A stretch of 64,000 nucleotides of DNA from Kitasatospora phosalacinea (GCF_000716545.1 NZ_JNWZ01000033.1:67033-131032); one strand, 5' to 3'; counted from the stretch's first letter, positions 9,273-17,904 are shown. A program made the numbers and translations. Notes: a model not told the origin generated them from the letters alone.

Positions 9273-9559
9273 GGCGCGGCAGCCCCCGCATCGGGCGCGG
9301 CGGCGGTGGTGGCGGCCGTGGCGGCGGCGATCTGCGCACCGAGCGCGGCCACCGCGTCGTCCACCGTGCGGATGGCGTCCAGGCGTTCGTCGTCCAGGTC
9401 GATCTGCACGCCGTAGGCGTTCTCGGCCTCGGCGATCAGCCAGGTCAGTTCCAGCGACCCCAGGTGCTCGTCGACCTGCTCGGGGGAGCGGTCGCCGTAG
9501 CGGGCCAGCATGGCCAACGCCTCGGACCGGCCGAAGCGGGTTCTGGCGTCGGTGCTCAT
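9269..9559 (-). CDS. acyl carrier protein (first copy in the leftward operon)
   Basis: This is a small acidic carrier protein of 96 residues. The phosphopantetheine attachment site is the Ser in DEHLGSLELTWL, with the usual Asp replaced by Gly one position before the Ser; the helix II pattern after it is normal. The C-terminus is an Ala-rich tail of about 20 residues. It starts one base into the stop of the other ACP gene (TGATG) and overlaps the KS-variant start, so all three are co-translated. It presumably carries the growing acyl or aryl chain for the neighbouring ketosynthases. Confidence 0.8.
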   Translation of the reverse strand: MSTDARTRFGRSEALAMLARYGDRSPEQVDEHLGSLELTWLIAEAENAYGVQIDLDDERLDAIRTVDDAVAALGAQIAAATAATTAAAPDAGAAAP

Positions 9560-9825
9560 CAGACGCTGCCCACCGAGGACTTGGCGATCCGGCCGGCGAC
9601 CTCGGCGCTGAACTCGTCGACGGTCATCAGCGCGGTGGACTCCATGTCGTCCAGTTCGAAGCGGATGCCGAACTCCTCCTCGACCTGCACCGCGAGGTCC
9701 GCCAGCGCCAGCGACTCCAGGTCGAGGCCGGCCGGGCCGAGATCGGTCTCCGAGGTGACCTGCGAGACGTCGTAGTTCATCGACGCCAGGGCGGTGAGGA
9801 CGAACGAGCGGATCTGTTCCTGCAT
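9559..9825 (-). CDS. acyl carrier protein (second copy in the leftward operon)
   Basis: This 88-residue carrier protein has the attachment Ser in GLDLESLALADLAVQ, an acidic helix II and the GIRFELDDMES helix III region typical of type II ACPs. It is the better conserved of the two adjacent ACPs. ATG at 9825 begins 164 bp downstream of the ligase stop; the intervening DNA is GC-rich with G-run repeats and no recognisable gene. Paired ACPs with different helix II sequences suggest one serves the ligase-loaded starter and the other the elongation steps, which is inference. Confidence 0.85.
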   Translation of the reverse strand: MQEQIRSFVLTALASMNYDVSQVTSETDLGPAGLDLESLALADLAVQVEEEFGIRFELDDMESTALMTVDEFSAEVAGRIAKSSVGSV

Positions 9826-9989
9826 GGGGCTGACTCTTTCCGGGCGTCGGGAAGGGAGGCGGGGCGGGGCGGGGTGCTTTCCGGGCAGGGCGCACCGACG
9901 GACGGGCGGACGGTGTCTGGAGCCGTCGACCCGGCCGGGCGCCTCGCACCGGTAGGGCGGGTGAGTGGTTGAACGGGTGTGCGGGTGGA

Positions 9990-11396
9990 TCAGCGGGCGG
10001 CGTCGGCCTGTCGGCGCAGGGCGGCGGCGTCCCGCAGCAGCTTCCCGGTGGCGGTCCGGGGCAGCCGCGGCATCAGGTGCAGCCGGCGGGGCAGCTTGTA
10101 GCCCGCCAGCTCCTTGCCCAGCAGTTCGCGCAACTGCTCGGCGGGGCCGTCCCGGTCGGACGGCGAGGAGGTGACGCCCTCGGCGGTCGCGGCGTACGCC
10201 TCGATCGCGCCGTCGGCGAACAGCACCACGGCCTCGACCACACCGGGGAGCCCGGTGAGGGCCTGTTCGACCTCGTTGAGGTCGACCTTGAGGCCGCCGA
10301 TGGAGATCTGGGAGTCGCGCCGCCCCAGGACGGTGACCAGGCCGGTGGCGGCCTCCACCAGGGCGGCGTCGCGGGTGTGCAGCAGGCCGTCCGACCAGCG
10401 GGTCGGATCGGTCGGGCCCAGGTACGGGGACTCCGCCCGGGCGATGTGCAACTCGCCTCCGGCCACGGACAGTTCCATCCCGTGGACGGGCTCGACCGCC
10501 GGGTGGTTGCGCCCGGTCAGGTCGGTGGCGATCACGCCGGTCTCGGTCATCCCGTACATGGTGCCCAGCGGCACCCCGAAGCGTTCGCGGAACGCCGCGG
10601 GCAGCTGCGGGCGGACGAGTTCGCCGGCCACGATCATCCGCCGCAGCTGCGGCAGTTCGGGCGGCGCGGCGGCCGCGGCCAGCAGCTCGGCGTGGAACGG
10701 CACCCCGATCACGGTGGTCGGGGCGGTGCCCCCGGCGATCGCGGCCAGGATGCCCGCGGGTGTCATCCGCTGCGGCACCACCAGTTCCACGCCCGCGTGC
10801 AGGGCGTGCAGCAGCCCGCCGACCAGGCCGAGCACGTGCACCGTCGAGGACAGCAGCACGGTGCGCTCGCCGCGGGTCGGGAACTCCGGCAGCCGGGCGT
10901 AGCAGTCCAGTTCGCGCAGCAGGTCGGCGGCCGTCCGGGCGATCATCTTGGACGGGCCGGTCGACCCCGAACTGAGCTGCACCAGGACGTGCCCGCCGAC
11001 GGCCGGACCGTTCTCCGGGAGCGACCTGAACTTCGGCCGCCCGTCGGCGAGTTCGACCAGCACCCGGGGGTGCAGCCGGTCCACCGCGCGGTCCACCTCG
11101 ACGGTGGTCAGCCGGTGGTCCAGCAGGACCGCCCGCGCGCCGGAGCGCCACGCGGCCAACAGGACCGCGACGAACTCCGCGGACGGCGGCATCCGCAGTG
11201 CCACCGTCCCGTGTTCGCCGAGGCCGGCGGCGGCCAACTGCCGCTGCCGTTCGGCCACCAGGGCCCGCAAGGTCCCTCTGGCCACCGGAGCGCCGAAGCG
11301 CAGGCACGGTTCGCCGTCCGGTCCGGCGAGTAACTGCTCGTCCACCCAGTCCGCGGCAACCGTGCCGCCGCGCACCGGGGTTGGGGTAAGCGTCAA
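9990..11396 (-). CDS. AMP-dependent carboxylate ligase
   Basis: This 468-residue ANL enzyme has the P-loop-like SSGSTGPSK, YGMTETG (A5), the DAALVE and GRRDSQI segments (A7/A8), and the C-terminal RTATGKLLR loop with its catalytic Lys. It is short for an acyl-CoA synthetase and looks like a benzoate/aryl- or fatty-acid:ACP ligase. I place the start at TTG 11396 because GGAG lies 5 bases upstream and the longer version from ATG 11495 adds 33 residues that do not look coding. It is the first gene of the leftward operon, so its promoter shares the 11.4 to 11.58 kb region with hmo. The substrate is not predicted. Confidence 0.8.
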   Translation of the reverse strand: MTLTPTPVRGGTVAADWVDEQLLAGPDGEPCLRFGAPVARGTLRALVAERQRQLAAAGLGEHGTVALRMPPSAEFVAVLLAAWRSGARAVLLDHRLTTVEVDRAVDRLHPRVLVELADGRPKFRSLPENGPAVGGHVLVQLSSGSTGPSKMIARTAADLLRELDCYARLPEFPTRGERTVLLSSTVHVLGLVGGLLHALHAGVELVVPQRMTPAGILAAIAGGTAPTTVIGVPFHAELLAAAAAPPELPQLRRMIVAGELVRPQLPAAFRERFGVPLGTMYGMTETGVIATDLTGRNHPAVEPVHGMELSVAGGELHIARAESPYLGPTDPTRWSDGLLHTRDAALVEAATGLVTVLGRRDSQISIGGLKVDLNEVEQALTGLPGVVEAVVLFADGAIEAYAATAEGVTSSPSDRDGPAEQLRELLGKELAGYKLPRRLHLMPRLPRTATGKLLRDAAALRRQADAAR

Positions 11397-11422
11397 CGCA
11401 ACTCCACGCGCTCGTGTGGGAA

Positions 11423-11480
11423 GCAAAGGTCGGAAGTTGTGATGCTTCGGTGTCGGACCCCCGTCGGTGCCGACCTTTGC
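11423..11480. promoter_or_regulatory. divergent promoter region with an 11-bp inverted repeat
   Basis: The arms GCAAAGGTCGG (11423-11433) and CCGACCTTTGC (11470-11480) are perfect inverted repeats separated by 36 bp. They lie between the leftward ligase operon and the rightward hmo operon. The arms could be two half-sites of one regulator that controls both operons. A terminator is unlikely because of the long loop and position. No pathway-specific regulator gene is seen in the visible part of the cluster. Confidence 0.45.
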
Positions 11481-11584
11481 ACGGGAGCGCATCAAGGGTC
11501 AAGGTCTATACCAGTGGCCGGTCGCCCCCTACGCTGTCCCTCGTTTTCGCACCAGTTGACGGATCATCAGGAGGTTCGGACGCG

Positions 11585-12715
11585 ATGGTTCCGCTCACCC
11601 TGGCGGAGCACGGCGCGCTGGCCAAGGCCCGACTGCCCGCCGTGACCTGGGACTTCTTCGAAGGGGCGGCCGGAACCGAGTGGACCGCCCGGGCCAATCC
11701 GGACGCCTGGCAGCGCTACGTGCTGCGCCCGCGCGTCCTGGTCGACGTCTCGGCCCCCGACTGCGGCACCGAGCTGTTCGGCGCCCGGCTGGCCGCCCCG
11801 TACGGCGTCGCCCCGATGGCCTACCACGGGCTGGCCCACCCCGAGGCCGAGTGCGCCACCGCCCGGGCGGCCGCCGGGGCCGGCGCGCTGCTGGTCACCA
11901 GCATCTTCGCCGGCCGCACCCTGGAGCAGATCGCCGAGGCCGCGCCCGGCGCGGTCCGCTGGCTCCAGCTGTACTGGCTGCGCGACCGCGAGGCGCTGGC
12001 CGCCCTGGTCCGGCGGGCCGAGGCGGCCGGCTACCGGGCGCTGGTGCTCACCGTCGACGCGCCCAAGGTCGGCCGTCGGCTGCGCGACCTGCGCAACGGC
12101 TTCGCGCTGCCGCCCGGCATGACCGCCGCCAACCTGGCGGCCCACCTCACCAGCGGCGCCGGGCGCGCCGAGGCGGGCCGCTCCGGCATCGAGGAGCACT
12201 CCAAGCAGCAGTTCGACCCGACCGTCACCTGGGCCGACCTGGCCTGGCTGCGGCGGCGCACCGAACTGCCGCTGCTGCTCAAGGGCGTGCTCACCGCCGA
12301 GGACGCCGAACTGGCCGTCGAGCACGGCGTGGACGGCCTGGTGGTCTCCAACCACGGCGGCCGCCAGCTCGACGGGACCCCGCCCGCGGCGGACGTACTG
12401 GCCGAGGTGGTGGACGCCGTCCCGGCCGACCGCCCGGTGCTGGTCGACGGCGGCCTGCGGCACGGCGCCGACCTCGCCAAGGCGCTCGCCCTCGGCGCCC
12501 GCGCCGCGCTGGTCGGCCGGCCCGTGCTCTGGGGGCTGGCGCACGGCGGCGCGGACGGCGCCCGGGCGGTGCTCGACCTGCTGCGCGAGGAGCTGCTCGA
12601 CACCATGGTGCTGGCCGGCCGGCCCACCCTCGCGGACCTGGACCGCGGCGCGCTCGCACCCTGGCCGCCGGTCGCGCCGCCGACCGCGCCGCCGGCCGCT
12701 CCGACGTACCGCTGA
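11585..12715 (+). CDS. hmo: 4-hydroxymandelate oxidase-like FMN-dependent alpha-hydroxyacid oxidase
   Basis: This 376-residue TIM-barrel flavoenzyme belongs to the glycolate oxidase/lactate oxidase/mandelate dehydrogenase family. Active-site residues are visible: Y130 (LQLYW), D158, K233 (LLKGV), H257 and R260 in SNHGGRQLDG. The RRLRDLRNGFALP segment near 165-176 is very like glycopeptide Hmo, which converts 4-hydroxymandelate to 4-hydroxybenzoylformate. A strong AGGAGG lies 8 to 13 bases before the ATG. It is first in the rightward operon, opposite the hmaS operon. Lactate or other hydroxyacid oxidation is the alternative, but hmaS and hpgT in the cluster favour hydroxymandelate. Confidence 0.78.
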   Translation: MVPLTLAEHGALAKARLPAVTWDFFEGAAGTEWTARANPDAWQRYVLRPRVLVDVSAPDCGTELFGARLAAPYGVAPMAYHGLAHPEAECATARAAAGAGALLVTSIFAGRTLEQIAEAAPGAVRWLQLYWLRDREALAALVRRAEAAGYRALVLTVDAPKVGRRLRDLRNGFALPPGMTAANLAAHLTSGAGRAEAGRSGIEEHSKQQFDPTVTWADLAWLRRRTELPLLLKGVLTAEDAELAVEHGVDGLVVSNHGGRQLDGTPPAADVLAEVVDAVPADRPVLVDGGLRHGADLAKALALGARAALVGRPVLWGLAHGGADGARAVLDLLREELLDTMVLAGRPTLADLDRGALAPWPPVAPPTAPPAAPTYR

Positions 12716-12775
12716 GTGCGCGTCTCTCTCCTTATATATAGGGGTCCATGACGGAGCACCGACAAAGAGAACGGA

Positions 12776-13624
12776 ATGACGTACGTGACGACCACCGAAC
12801 CCACCGCCGCAACCCCCGCCGCAGAGCTGTTCGCGGACTGGGACTGGGAGGACCCCGACGGCCTGGAGACCCGCACCGACGCGTTCACCGAGGACCTCGC
12901 CCGGTGCGCCACGATCGAGCTCGTCCGCCCCGGAGTTCCGCACACGCACCGGGAGTTCCAGGAGCTCGGCGTCACCGGCATCGAGTTCGCCGCGTTCCGC
13001 ACCCGCCACCCGCAGGGCCTCGGCACCGACCTGGTCGGCCTGCACACCGCCACCGAGGCCACCCGCCCCGGACCGGTCTACCGGATCGACGGCGGCAGCC
13101 TGTACACCAGCCTGGACATCACCCGGCCGCTCCCGTTCGCCGACCACAGCGTGGACTGGGTGTACGCCGAGCACCTGATCGAGCACGTCCCGCTCGGCAC
13201 CGCCGTGTTCTGGCTCGCCGAGGTGCGCCGCGTCCTGCGCCCCGGCGGGCTGCTCCGCCTCACCACCCCGGACCTGGCCAAGTACGTCGCCGGCTACCTC
13301 GACGACGGCGAGCAGTTCTTCCGCCGCCACCGCCGCCGGCTGCGCACCATGCGGGTCGGCCCGCCGATGCCGGAGCGCCGGGCCTTCATGCTGAACCAGA
13401 TCTTCTACCATTTCGGCCACCGCTGGATCTACGACGAGGCGGAACTGCGGTACGTTCTGGAGCGTGCCGGGTACGGTGGATCCACCGTCACCCGGCGGGA
13501 GTTCCAGACCGGTGCCCGGCCGGACGTCGCCGCCCTCGACACCGCCTTCCGCAAGGACGAGTCGATCTACCTGGAGGCCGTCGCCCCCGGCGCGGAGCCC
13601 GCCGTCCCCGGAGGACCGCACTGA
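12776..13624 (+). CDS. class I SAM-dependent methyltransferase-like protein
   Basis: This 282-residue product is methyltransferase-like in its second half: LDITRPLPFADHSVDWVYAE, HLIEHV and EVRRVLRPGGLLRLTTPD match motifs II to IV of Methyltransf_11 proteins. The Gly-rich motif I that normally contacts SAM is not recognisable; the region before motif II reads RIDGGSLYTS. It may therefore bind a different ligand or be a divergent methyltransferase. The ATG at 12776 follows a purine-rich AAAGAGAACGG. A TATATA stretch at 12735-12740 could be an internal -10 box. TGATG coupling to the esterase gene keeps it in the operon. Confidence 0.65.
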   Translation: MTYVTTTEPTAATPAAELFADWDWEDPDGLETRTDAFTEDLARCATIELVRPGVPHTHREFQELGVTGIEFAAFRTRHPQGLGTDLVGLHTATEATRPGPVYRIDGGSLYTSLDITRPLPFADHSVDWVYAEHLIEHVPLGTAVFWLAEVRRVLRPGGLLRLTTPDLAKYVAGYLDDGEQFFRRHRRRLRTMRVGPPMPERRAFMLNQIFYHFGHRWIYDEAELRYVLERAGYGGSTVTRREFQTGARPDVAALDTAFRKDESIYLEAVAPGAEPAVPGGPH

Positions 13625-14577
13625 TGCCGTTGCACCCCCAGGCCGAGGCGATGCGCGCCCGCCGCGCCGCCGCCGGCACCCCGCCGCTGTACACCCGCAC
13701 CCTCGCCGAGGCCCGCGCCGCCGACCTCGCCGACCTGCGGGCCGCCACCGGCGGCGGTGAAGAGGTCCACCACGTCGGGGAGTTCACCTTCGACGGCCCC
13801 GGCGGCCCGCTCACCCTGCGCCACTACCGGCCGAAACCCCGTGCGGAGGGCGACCGGCCGGGACCTGCCCTGCTCTACCTGTACGGCGGCGGCTGGGTGC
13901 TCGGTTCGCTGGAGACCGGCGACCCGGTCTGCCGGGCCCTGGCCAACGCCACCGGCGCCGACGTCCTCGCCGTCGGCTACCGGCACGCCCCCGAGCACCG
14001 CTTCCCCGCCGCCGTCCACGACTGCTGGGCCGCCCTCGACCGGATCGCCCACCACGCGGCGGAGTGGGGGATCGACCCGGCCCGGATAGCGGTCGGCGGC
14101 GACAGCGCGGGCGGCAACCTGGCCGCCGCGCTCACCCTGCTGGCCCGTGAGCGCGGCGGCCCGGCGATCCTGCACCAGCTGCTGGTCTACCCCAACACCG
14201 ACCACCGCGTCCCCGAGGACGGCGAGGCCGACCCGGCGCTGTTCAACCGGCACTCGGTGGCCTGGTACTGGTCGCACTACCTGGCCGACCCGGCCGACGG
14301 CGCGGACCCGCTGGCCTCCCCGCTGCGGGCCCCCTCGCTGGCCGGGCTGCCCCCGGCCACCGTGATCACCGCCGAGTACGACCCGCTGCGCGAGGAGGGC
14401 GAGCAGTACGCGCGGGCCCTGCGCGCCGCGGGGGTGCCCGTCGAACTGCGCCGCTACGACGGCATGCCGCACGGCTTCTTCGCAATGCCCGGCGTGCTGG
14501 ACGACGGCCGCGCCGCCCAACTCTTCGCCGCCGAACGGCTGGTGGCCGCCTACCTGGCCGCGGAGGACGAGCGGTGA
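13624..14577 (+). CDS. alpha/beta hydrolase, hormone-sensitive lipase family
   Basis: This 317-residue esterase/lipase-like protein has the nucleophile elbow GDSAGGN, the acid in AEYDPLRE and the base in MPHGFF. The oxyanion motif is YGGGW instead of the usual HGGGW, a change found in some family members. It could hydrolyse an ester or thioester intermediate, or release product from a carrier protein; no other thioesterase is seen in the cluster. Its ATG overlaps the methyltransferase stop and its stop overlaps the hpgT start, so co-translation is likely. Confidence 0.82.
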   Translation: MPLHPQAEAMRARRAAAGTPPLYTRTLAEARAADLADLRAATGGGEEVHHVGEFTFDGPGGPLTLRHYRPKPRAEGDRPGPALLYLYGGGWVLGSLETGDPVCRALANATGADVLAVGYRHAPEHRFPAAVHDCWAALDRIAHHAAEWGIDPARIAVGGDSAGGNLAAALTLLARERGGPAILHQLLVYPNTDHRVPEDGEADPALFNRHSVAWYWSHYLADPADGADPLASPLRAPSLAGLPPATVITAEYDPLREEGEQYARALRAAGVPVELRRYDGMPHGFFAMPGVLDDGRAAQLFAAERLVAAYLAAEDER

Positions 14578-15884
14578 GCCGGGTGCTGCACCTCGCCGAC
14601 CTGCACGGCTCGCTGTCCGACCCGCTGCTGGACGCGATGACCTTCCTCAACGAGGTCACCGGCCGCTACCCCGAGGCGGTCTCCTTCGCCCCGGGCCGGC
14701 CGTACGAGGAGTTCTTCGACCCGGCCGACATCGCGAAGCACCTGGAGACCTACCTGCGGCATCTGCGCGAGGAGCGCGGCCTGACGGACGCCCGGGTCCG
14801 CCAGGAGGTGTTCCAGTACGGGCGCACCAAGGGCCTGATCGCCCCGCTGATCGCCCGCGCGCTGGCCGCCGACGAGGGCATCGACGCCGACCCCGAGGCG
14901 CTGGTGGTCACCGTCGGCGCCCAGGAGGGCATGCTGCTGGTGCTGCGCGCCCTGTGCGCCGGGCCCGACGACGTGCTGCTGGTCTCCGCGCCCTGCTACG
15001 TCGGCGTCACCGGCGCCGCCCGGCTGCTCGACCTCACCGTGCACCCCGTACCGGAGGCCGGGCCCGACGGCGGGCTCGACCCCGAGGCGCTGGCCGCCGC
15101 CGTCCGCGACCTGCGCGCCGCCGGGAAACGCCCCCGGGCCTGCTACGTCGTCCCCGACTTCGCCAACCCCAGCGGCGCCAGCATGGCCGAGCCGGCCCGC
15201 CGCCGACTGCTCGAAGTCGCCGAGGAGAGCGGCGTCCTGCTGATCGAGGACAACCCGTACGGCTTCTTCGGCCGCACCGCCGCCGCCCGCCCCACCCTCA
15301 AGGCGCTGGACGGCGACCGCGGCAACGTGGTCTACCTCGGCTCCTTCGCCAAGACCTGCTTCCCCGGCGCCCGGGTCGGCTACGTGATCGCCGACCAGCG
15401 GGTGGCGGGCGGGGCCGGCGCGGACGGCACCGGCCTGCTCGCCGACGAGCTCGCCAAGCTCAAGAGCATGACCACGGTGAACACCTCGGCGCTCAGCCAG
15501 GCCGTCATCGGCGGCATGCTGCTGGCCGGCGGCCTGCGCCTGCGGGACGCCAACGAGCCCGCCAGGCGCTTCTACGCCCGGAACATGGACACCCTGCTGG
15601 CGGAGCTGGAGACGGCCTTCCGGGACGTCCCCGGCGTCTCCTGGAACCACCCCGACGGCGGCTTCTTCGCCGTCGTCACGGTGCCGTTCCGGGCCGACGC
15701 GCAGGCCCTCGACGGCTGCGCCCGCAAGCACGGCGTGCTCTGGACGCCGATGGACGGCTTCCACCCCGGAGGCGGCGGGGAGCACCAGCTGCGGCTCTCC
15801 TGCTCGTACCTGACGCCGCAGCAGATCGCCGAAGGGGTACGGAGGCTGGCCGCGTTCGTCGCGGAGCAGCTCCCGGAGGGCTGA
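14574..15884 (+). CDS. hpgT: 4-hydroxyphenylglycine aminotransferase-like PLP enzyme
   Basis: This 436-residue fold-type I aminotransferase has the PLP Lys K260 in GSFAKTCFPGARVGY, N198-P199 in DFANPSG and D226/Y229 in EDNPYG. The N-terminus (LHGSLSDPLLD, FLNEVTGRYPEAVSFAPGRP) is characteristic, as I remember, of HpgT from glycopeptide and related clusters, which transaminates 4-hydroxybenzoylformate to L-Hpg using tyrosine. With hmaS and hmo this completes the predicted route and recycles tyrosine to 4-hydroxyphenylpyruvate. The GTG start overlaps the preceding stop (GTGA). It is the last gene before a strong terminator. Confidence 0.82.
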   Translation: MSRVLHLADLHGSLSDPLLDAMTFLNEVTGRYPEAVSFAPGRPYEEFFDPADIAKHLETYLRHLREERGLTDARVRQEVFQYGRTKGLIAPLIARALAADEGIDADPEALVVTVGAQEGMLLVLRALCAGPDDVLLVSAPCYVGVTGAARLLDLTVHPVPEAGPDGGLDPEALAAAVRDLRAAGKRPRACYVVPDFANPSGASMAEPARRRLLEVAEESGVLLIEDNPYGFFGRTAAARPTLKALDGDRGNVVYLGSFAKTCFPGARVGYVIADQRVAGGAGADGTGLLADELAKLKSMTTVNTSALSQAVIGGMLLAGGLRLRDANEPARRFYARNMDTLLAELETAFRDVPGVSWNHPDGGFFAVVTVPFRADAQALDGCARKHGVLWTPMDGFHPGGGGEHQLRLSCSYLTPQQIAEGVRRLAAFVAEQLPEG

Positions 15885-15894
15885 TCCGGACAGC

Positions 15895-15937
15895 ACCGAG
15901 CGGGGCCCGGCACTCCAGCCGCCGGGCCCCGCTCGGT
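15895..15937. terminator. 17-bp perfect hairpin between convergent genes
   Basis: Arms 15895-15911 and 15921-15937 (starting ACCGAGCGGGG) are exact inverted complements with a 9-base loop. The hairpin starts 10 bp after hpgT and lies 11 bp before the end of the convergent permease gene. There is no U tract, as is usual in Streptomyces, and it can act in both directions. Confidence 0.8.
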
Positions 15938-15948
15938 CGTGCGCGCCG

Positions 15949-16713
15949 TCAGCGGATCCGCTGCGCGAACAGCCGGGCCGACCAGGCCACCGCGACGACC
16001 GTCAGCAGGGCGGTCAGCAGCAGGCCGCGCCACACCTCGGGCGCGTCCAGGTGCCCGGCGAACAGGGCGCGCATGCCCTCCACCGCCCAGTAGCAGGGGT
16101 TCCAGGACGCGGCGGTGCGCAGCCAGACCGGGGCCAGCGCGATCGGCAGCAGGGTGCCGGAGAGCAGCGCCAGCGGCTGCGCGATGGTGTTGACCACCGG
16201 GCCGAGCGCGGCGTCGGTGGGCACCAGCAGGGCCAGCCCGTAGGAGACCGAGGACGCCATCAGCGCCATCAGCGCCAGCATCGCCATCGCCAGCAGCAGG
16301 TCGGCCAGGCCCACGGTCAGGCCGAACGGGATCGCCAGCACGGCGATCAGCGCCGACTGGATCAGCAGCGCCGTGGTCTCCCGCAGCGCCCGGCCCAGCA
16401 GCAGGGCGACCCGGCTGACCGGCGTCACCCGGGAGCGCTCGATGACGCCCGCGTGCAGCTCGCCGAGCAGCGTGAACCCGGTGAACAGGCCGCCCATCAG
16501 GGCCAGCGCGGACAGCAGGCCGGGCACGTAGATCCGGTAGGCGTCGGCGGTGCTGTGCGCGCCGGACGCGGCCAGCGCGGAGGTCAGCAGCGGGGCGAAC
16601 AGCAGCAGGTAGCACAGGGGTTGGAGCAGTCCGACGGCGATCCACACGGGGGAGCGGGCCATCAGGAGCAGTTGGCGCTGGTAGACCAGCCAGGTGTCGC
16701 GGGCGAGCTTCAC
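15949..16713 (-). CDS. ABC-2 type permease (drug exporter, DrrB-like)
   Basis: This 254-residue integral membrane protein has six predicted hydrophobic segments and the ABC-2 layout: an N-terminal amphipathic DTWLVYQRQLLLM, YVPGLLSALALMGGLFTG, then ELHAGVIERSRVTPVSR, the conserved cytoplasmic loop. With the ATPase encoded 48 bp upstream it forms a half-size exporter of the daunorubicin-resistance type. It most likely exports the cluster product. The start is GTG at 16713. Confidence 0.85.
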   Translation of the reverse strand: MKLARDTWLVYQRQLLLMARSPVWIAVGLLQPLCYLLLFAPLLTSALAASGAHSTADAYRIYVPGLLSALALMGGLFTGFTLLGELHAGVIERSRVTPVSRVALLLGRALRETTALLIQSALIAVLAIPFGLTVGLADLLLAMAMLALMALMASSVSYGLALLVPTDAALGPVVNTIAQPLALLSGTLLPIALAPVWLRTAASWNPCYWAVEGMRALFAGHLDAPEVWRGLLLTALLTVVAVAWSARLFAQRIR

Positions 16714-16761
16714 GGGGACCTCGGGGGCGTCGGGGCTTCGGTGCCGGAAGAAGGGGGGGCG

Positions 16762-17724
16762 TCAGCCGCTGTGGACCAGCGCGCGGCCGGTCAGGGCCAG
16801 GAACACGTCGTCCAGGCTGGGGCGCTGCAACTGGACGTGCTCCGGCTCGATGCCGACGGCGGCCAGGGTGCGCAGCAGTTGCGGGATCGCGGTGGCCGCG
16901 GAGTCCACGTGCAGGCGCAGCCCGTCCTCGCCGGGCAGTGCCTCCAGGCGCTGGACGCACGGGAGTTCGGCGAGGGCGCGCTCGGCGCCGGTGGTCGCCT
17001 CCGGGCCGGGCAGGCCGATGGTGACGGAGTCGCCGGAGATCTCCTGCTTGAGCTCCTCGGGGGTGCCCTCGGTGACGATGCCGCCGTTGTCGACGATGCC
17101 GATCCGGTCGCACAGGGCGTCGGCCTCGTCCAGGTAGTGGGTGGTCAGCAGCACCGTCATGCCCTGCTCGCGCAGGCGGCGGACCTCGGCCCACACCTGG
17201 GAGCGGCTGCGCGGGTCGAGGCCGACGGTCGGCTCGTCCAGGAACAGCACCCTGGGCCGGTGGACGACGCCGAGCGCCAGGTCGAGGCGGCGGCGCTGGC
17301 CGCCCGAGTACGTCTTGCAGACCCGGTCGCCGAACTCGGTCAGGTCGAAGGCGGCCAGGCCCTGTTCGGCGCGCCGGACGGCCTCGGCCTTGCGGACGCC
17401 GTACATCCGGGCCTGGAGGACGAGCTCCTCGCGGGCGGTGGCCTGGTCGGTGGTGCCGCCGCCCTGGGCGACGTAGCCGATCCGGCGGCGGACCTCGCTG
17501 GGCTCGGCGCGCAGGTCGGCGCCGGCCACGGTGGCGGCGCCGCCGTCGGGGGCGAGCAGGGTGGCGAGCATGCGCAGCGTGGTGGTCTTGCCTGCGCCGT
17601 TCGGGCCGAGGAGGCCGTAGATCTCGCCCTCCGCGACGTTCAGGTCGATGCCGCGCACCGCGTCGACGGCGGCGGCGCCGCGGCGGGGCTGGAAGGACTT
17701 GCGCAGCCCCTTGGTCACGATCAA
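16762..17724 (-). CDS. ABC transporter ATP-binding protein (DrrA-like)
   Basis: This 320-residue ATPase carries Walker A GPNGAGKTTT, the signature YSGGQRRRLD, Walker B RVLFLDEP and the switch TTHYLDEAD. A C-terminal extension of about 90 residues (ending ALTGRALVHSG) is typical of the DrrA/CcmA antibiotic exporters. I chose TTG 17724 because AGGAG sits 6 bases before it. The partner permease is next in the operon. A DasR-like dre site lies about 150 bp upstream. Confidence 0.9.
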   Translation of the reverse strand: MIVTKGLRKSFQPRRGAAAVDAVRGIDLNVAEGEIYGLLGPNGAGKTTTLRMLATLLAPDGGAATVAGADLRAEPSEVRRRIGYVAQGGGTTDQATAREELVLQARMYGVRKAEAVRRAEQGLAAFDLTEFGDRVCKTYSGGQRRRLDLALGVVHRPRVLFLDEPTVGLDPRSRSQVWAEVRRLREQGMTVLLTTHYLDEADALCDRIGIVDNGGIVTEGTPEELKQEISGDSVTIGLPGPEATTGAERALAELPCVQRLEALPGEDGLRLHVDSAATAIPQLLRTLAAVGIEPEHVQLQRPSLDDVFLALTGRALVHSG

Positions 17725-17875
17725 CCCGGACTCCTGTGGTCGGTGGGTGCGGATGGGTGCTCGGGAAAGCTCGGGAAAGCTCGGGGGAGGTTCGAGGAAG
17801 GGGCGGGGAGGTTCGAGGAAGGGGGGCGGGGACGGGCGCCGGAGCAGACCCTAGGGCCCGACCCGGCCTCCCGAC

Positions 17876-17891
17876 AATGGTCTGGACCAGA
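17876..17891. promoter_or_regulatory. candidate DasR-responsive element (dre) upstream of the exporter
   Basis: The sequence AATGGTCTGGACCAGA contains TGGTCTGGACCA, which differs at one of 12 positions from the dre core TGGTCTAGACCA that I recall for the GlcNAc sensor DasR (GntR family). It sits between the glycosyltransferase stop and the exporter gene, about 150 bp upstream of the TTG start. The rest of this 180-bp gap holds short G-rich direct repeats (CTCGGGAAAG twice, GTTCGAGGAAGGGG twice). Confidence 0.5.
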
Positions 17892-17904
17892 CGGCGGGGC
17901 CGGT

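Noticed and set aside
9990..11495. Longer ligase start at ATG 11495
   Set aside because: The extra 33 residues lack family similarity and would overlap the inverted-repeat promoter; TTG 11396 has GGAG at 5 bases.
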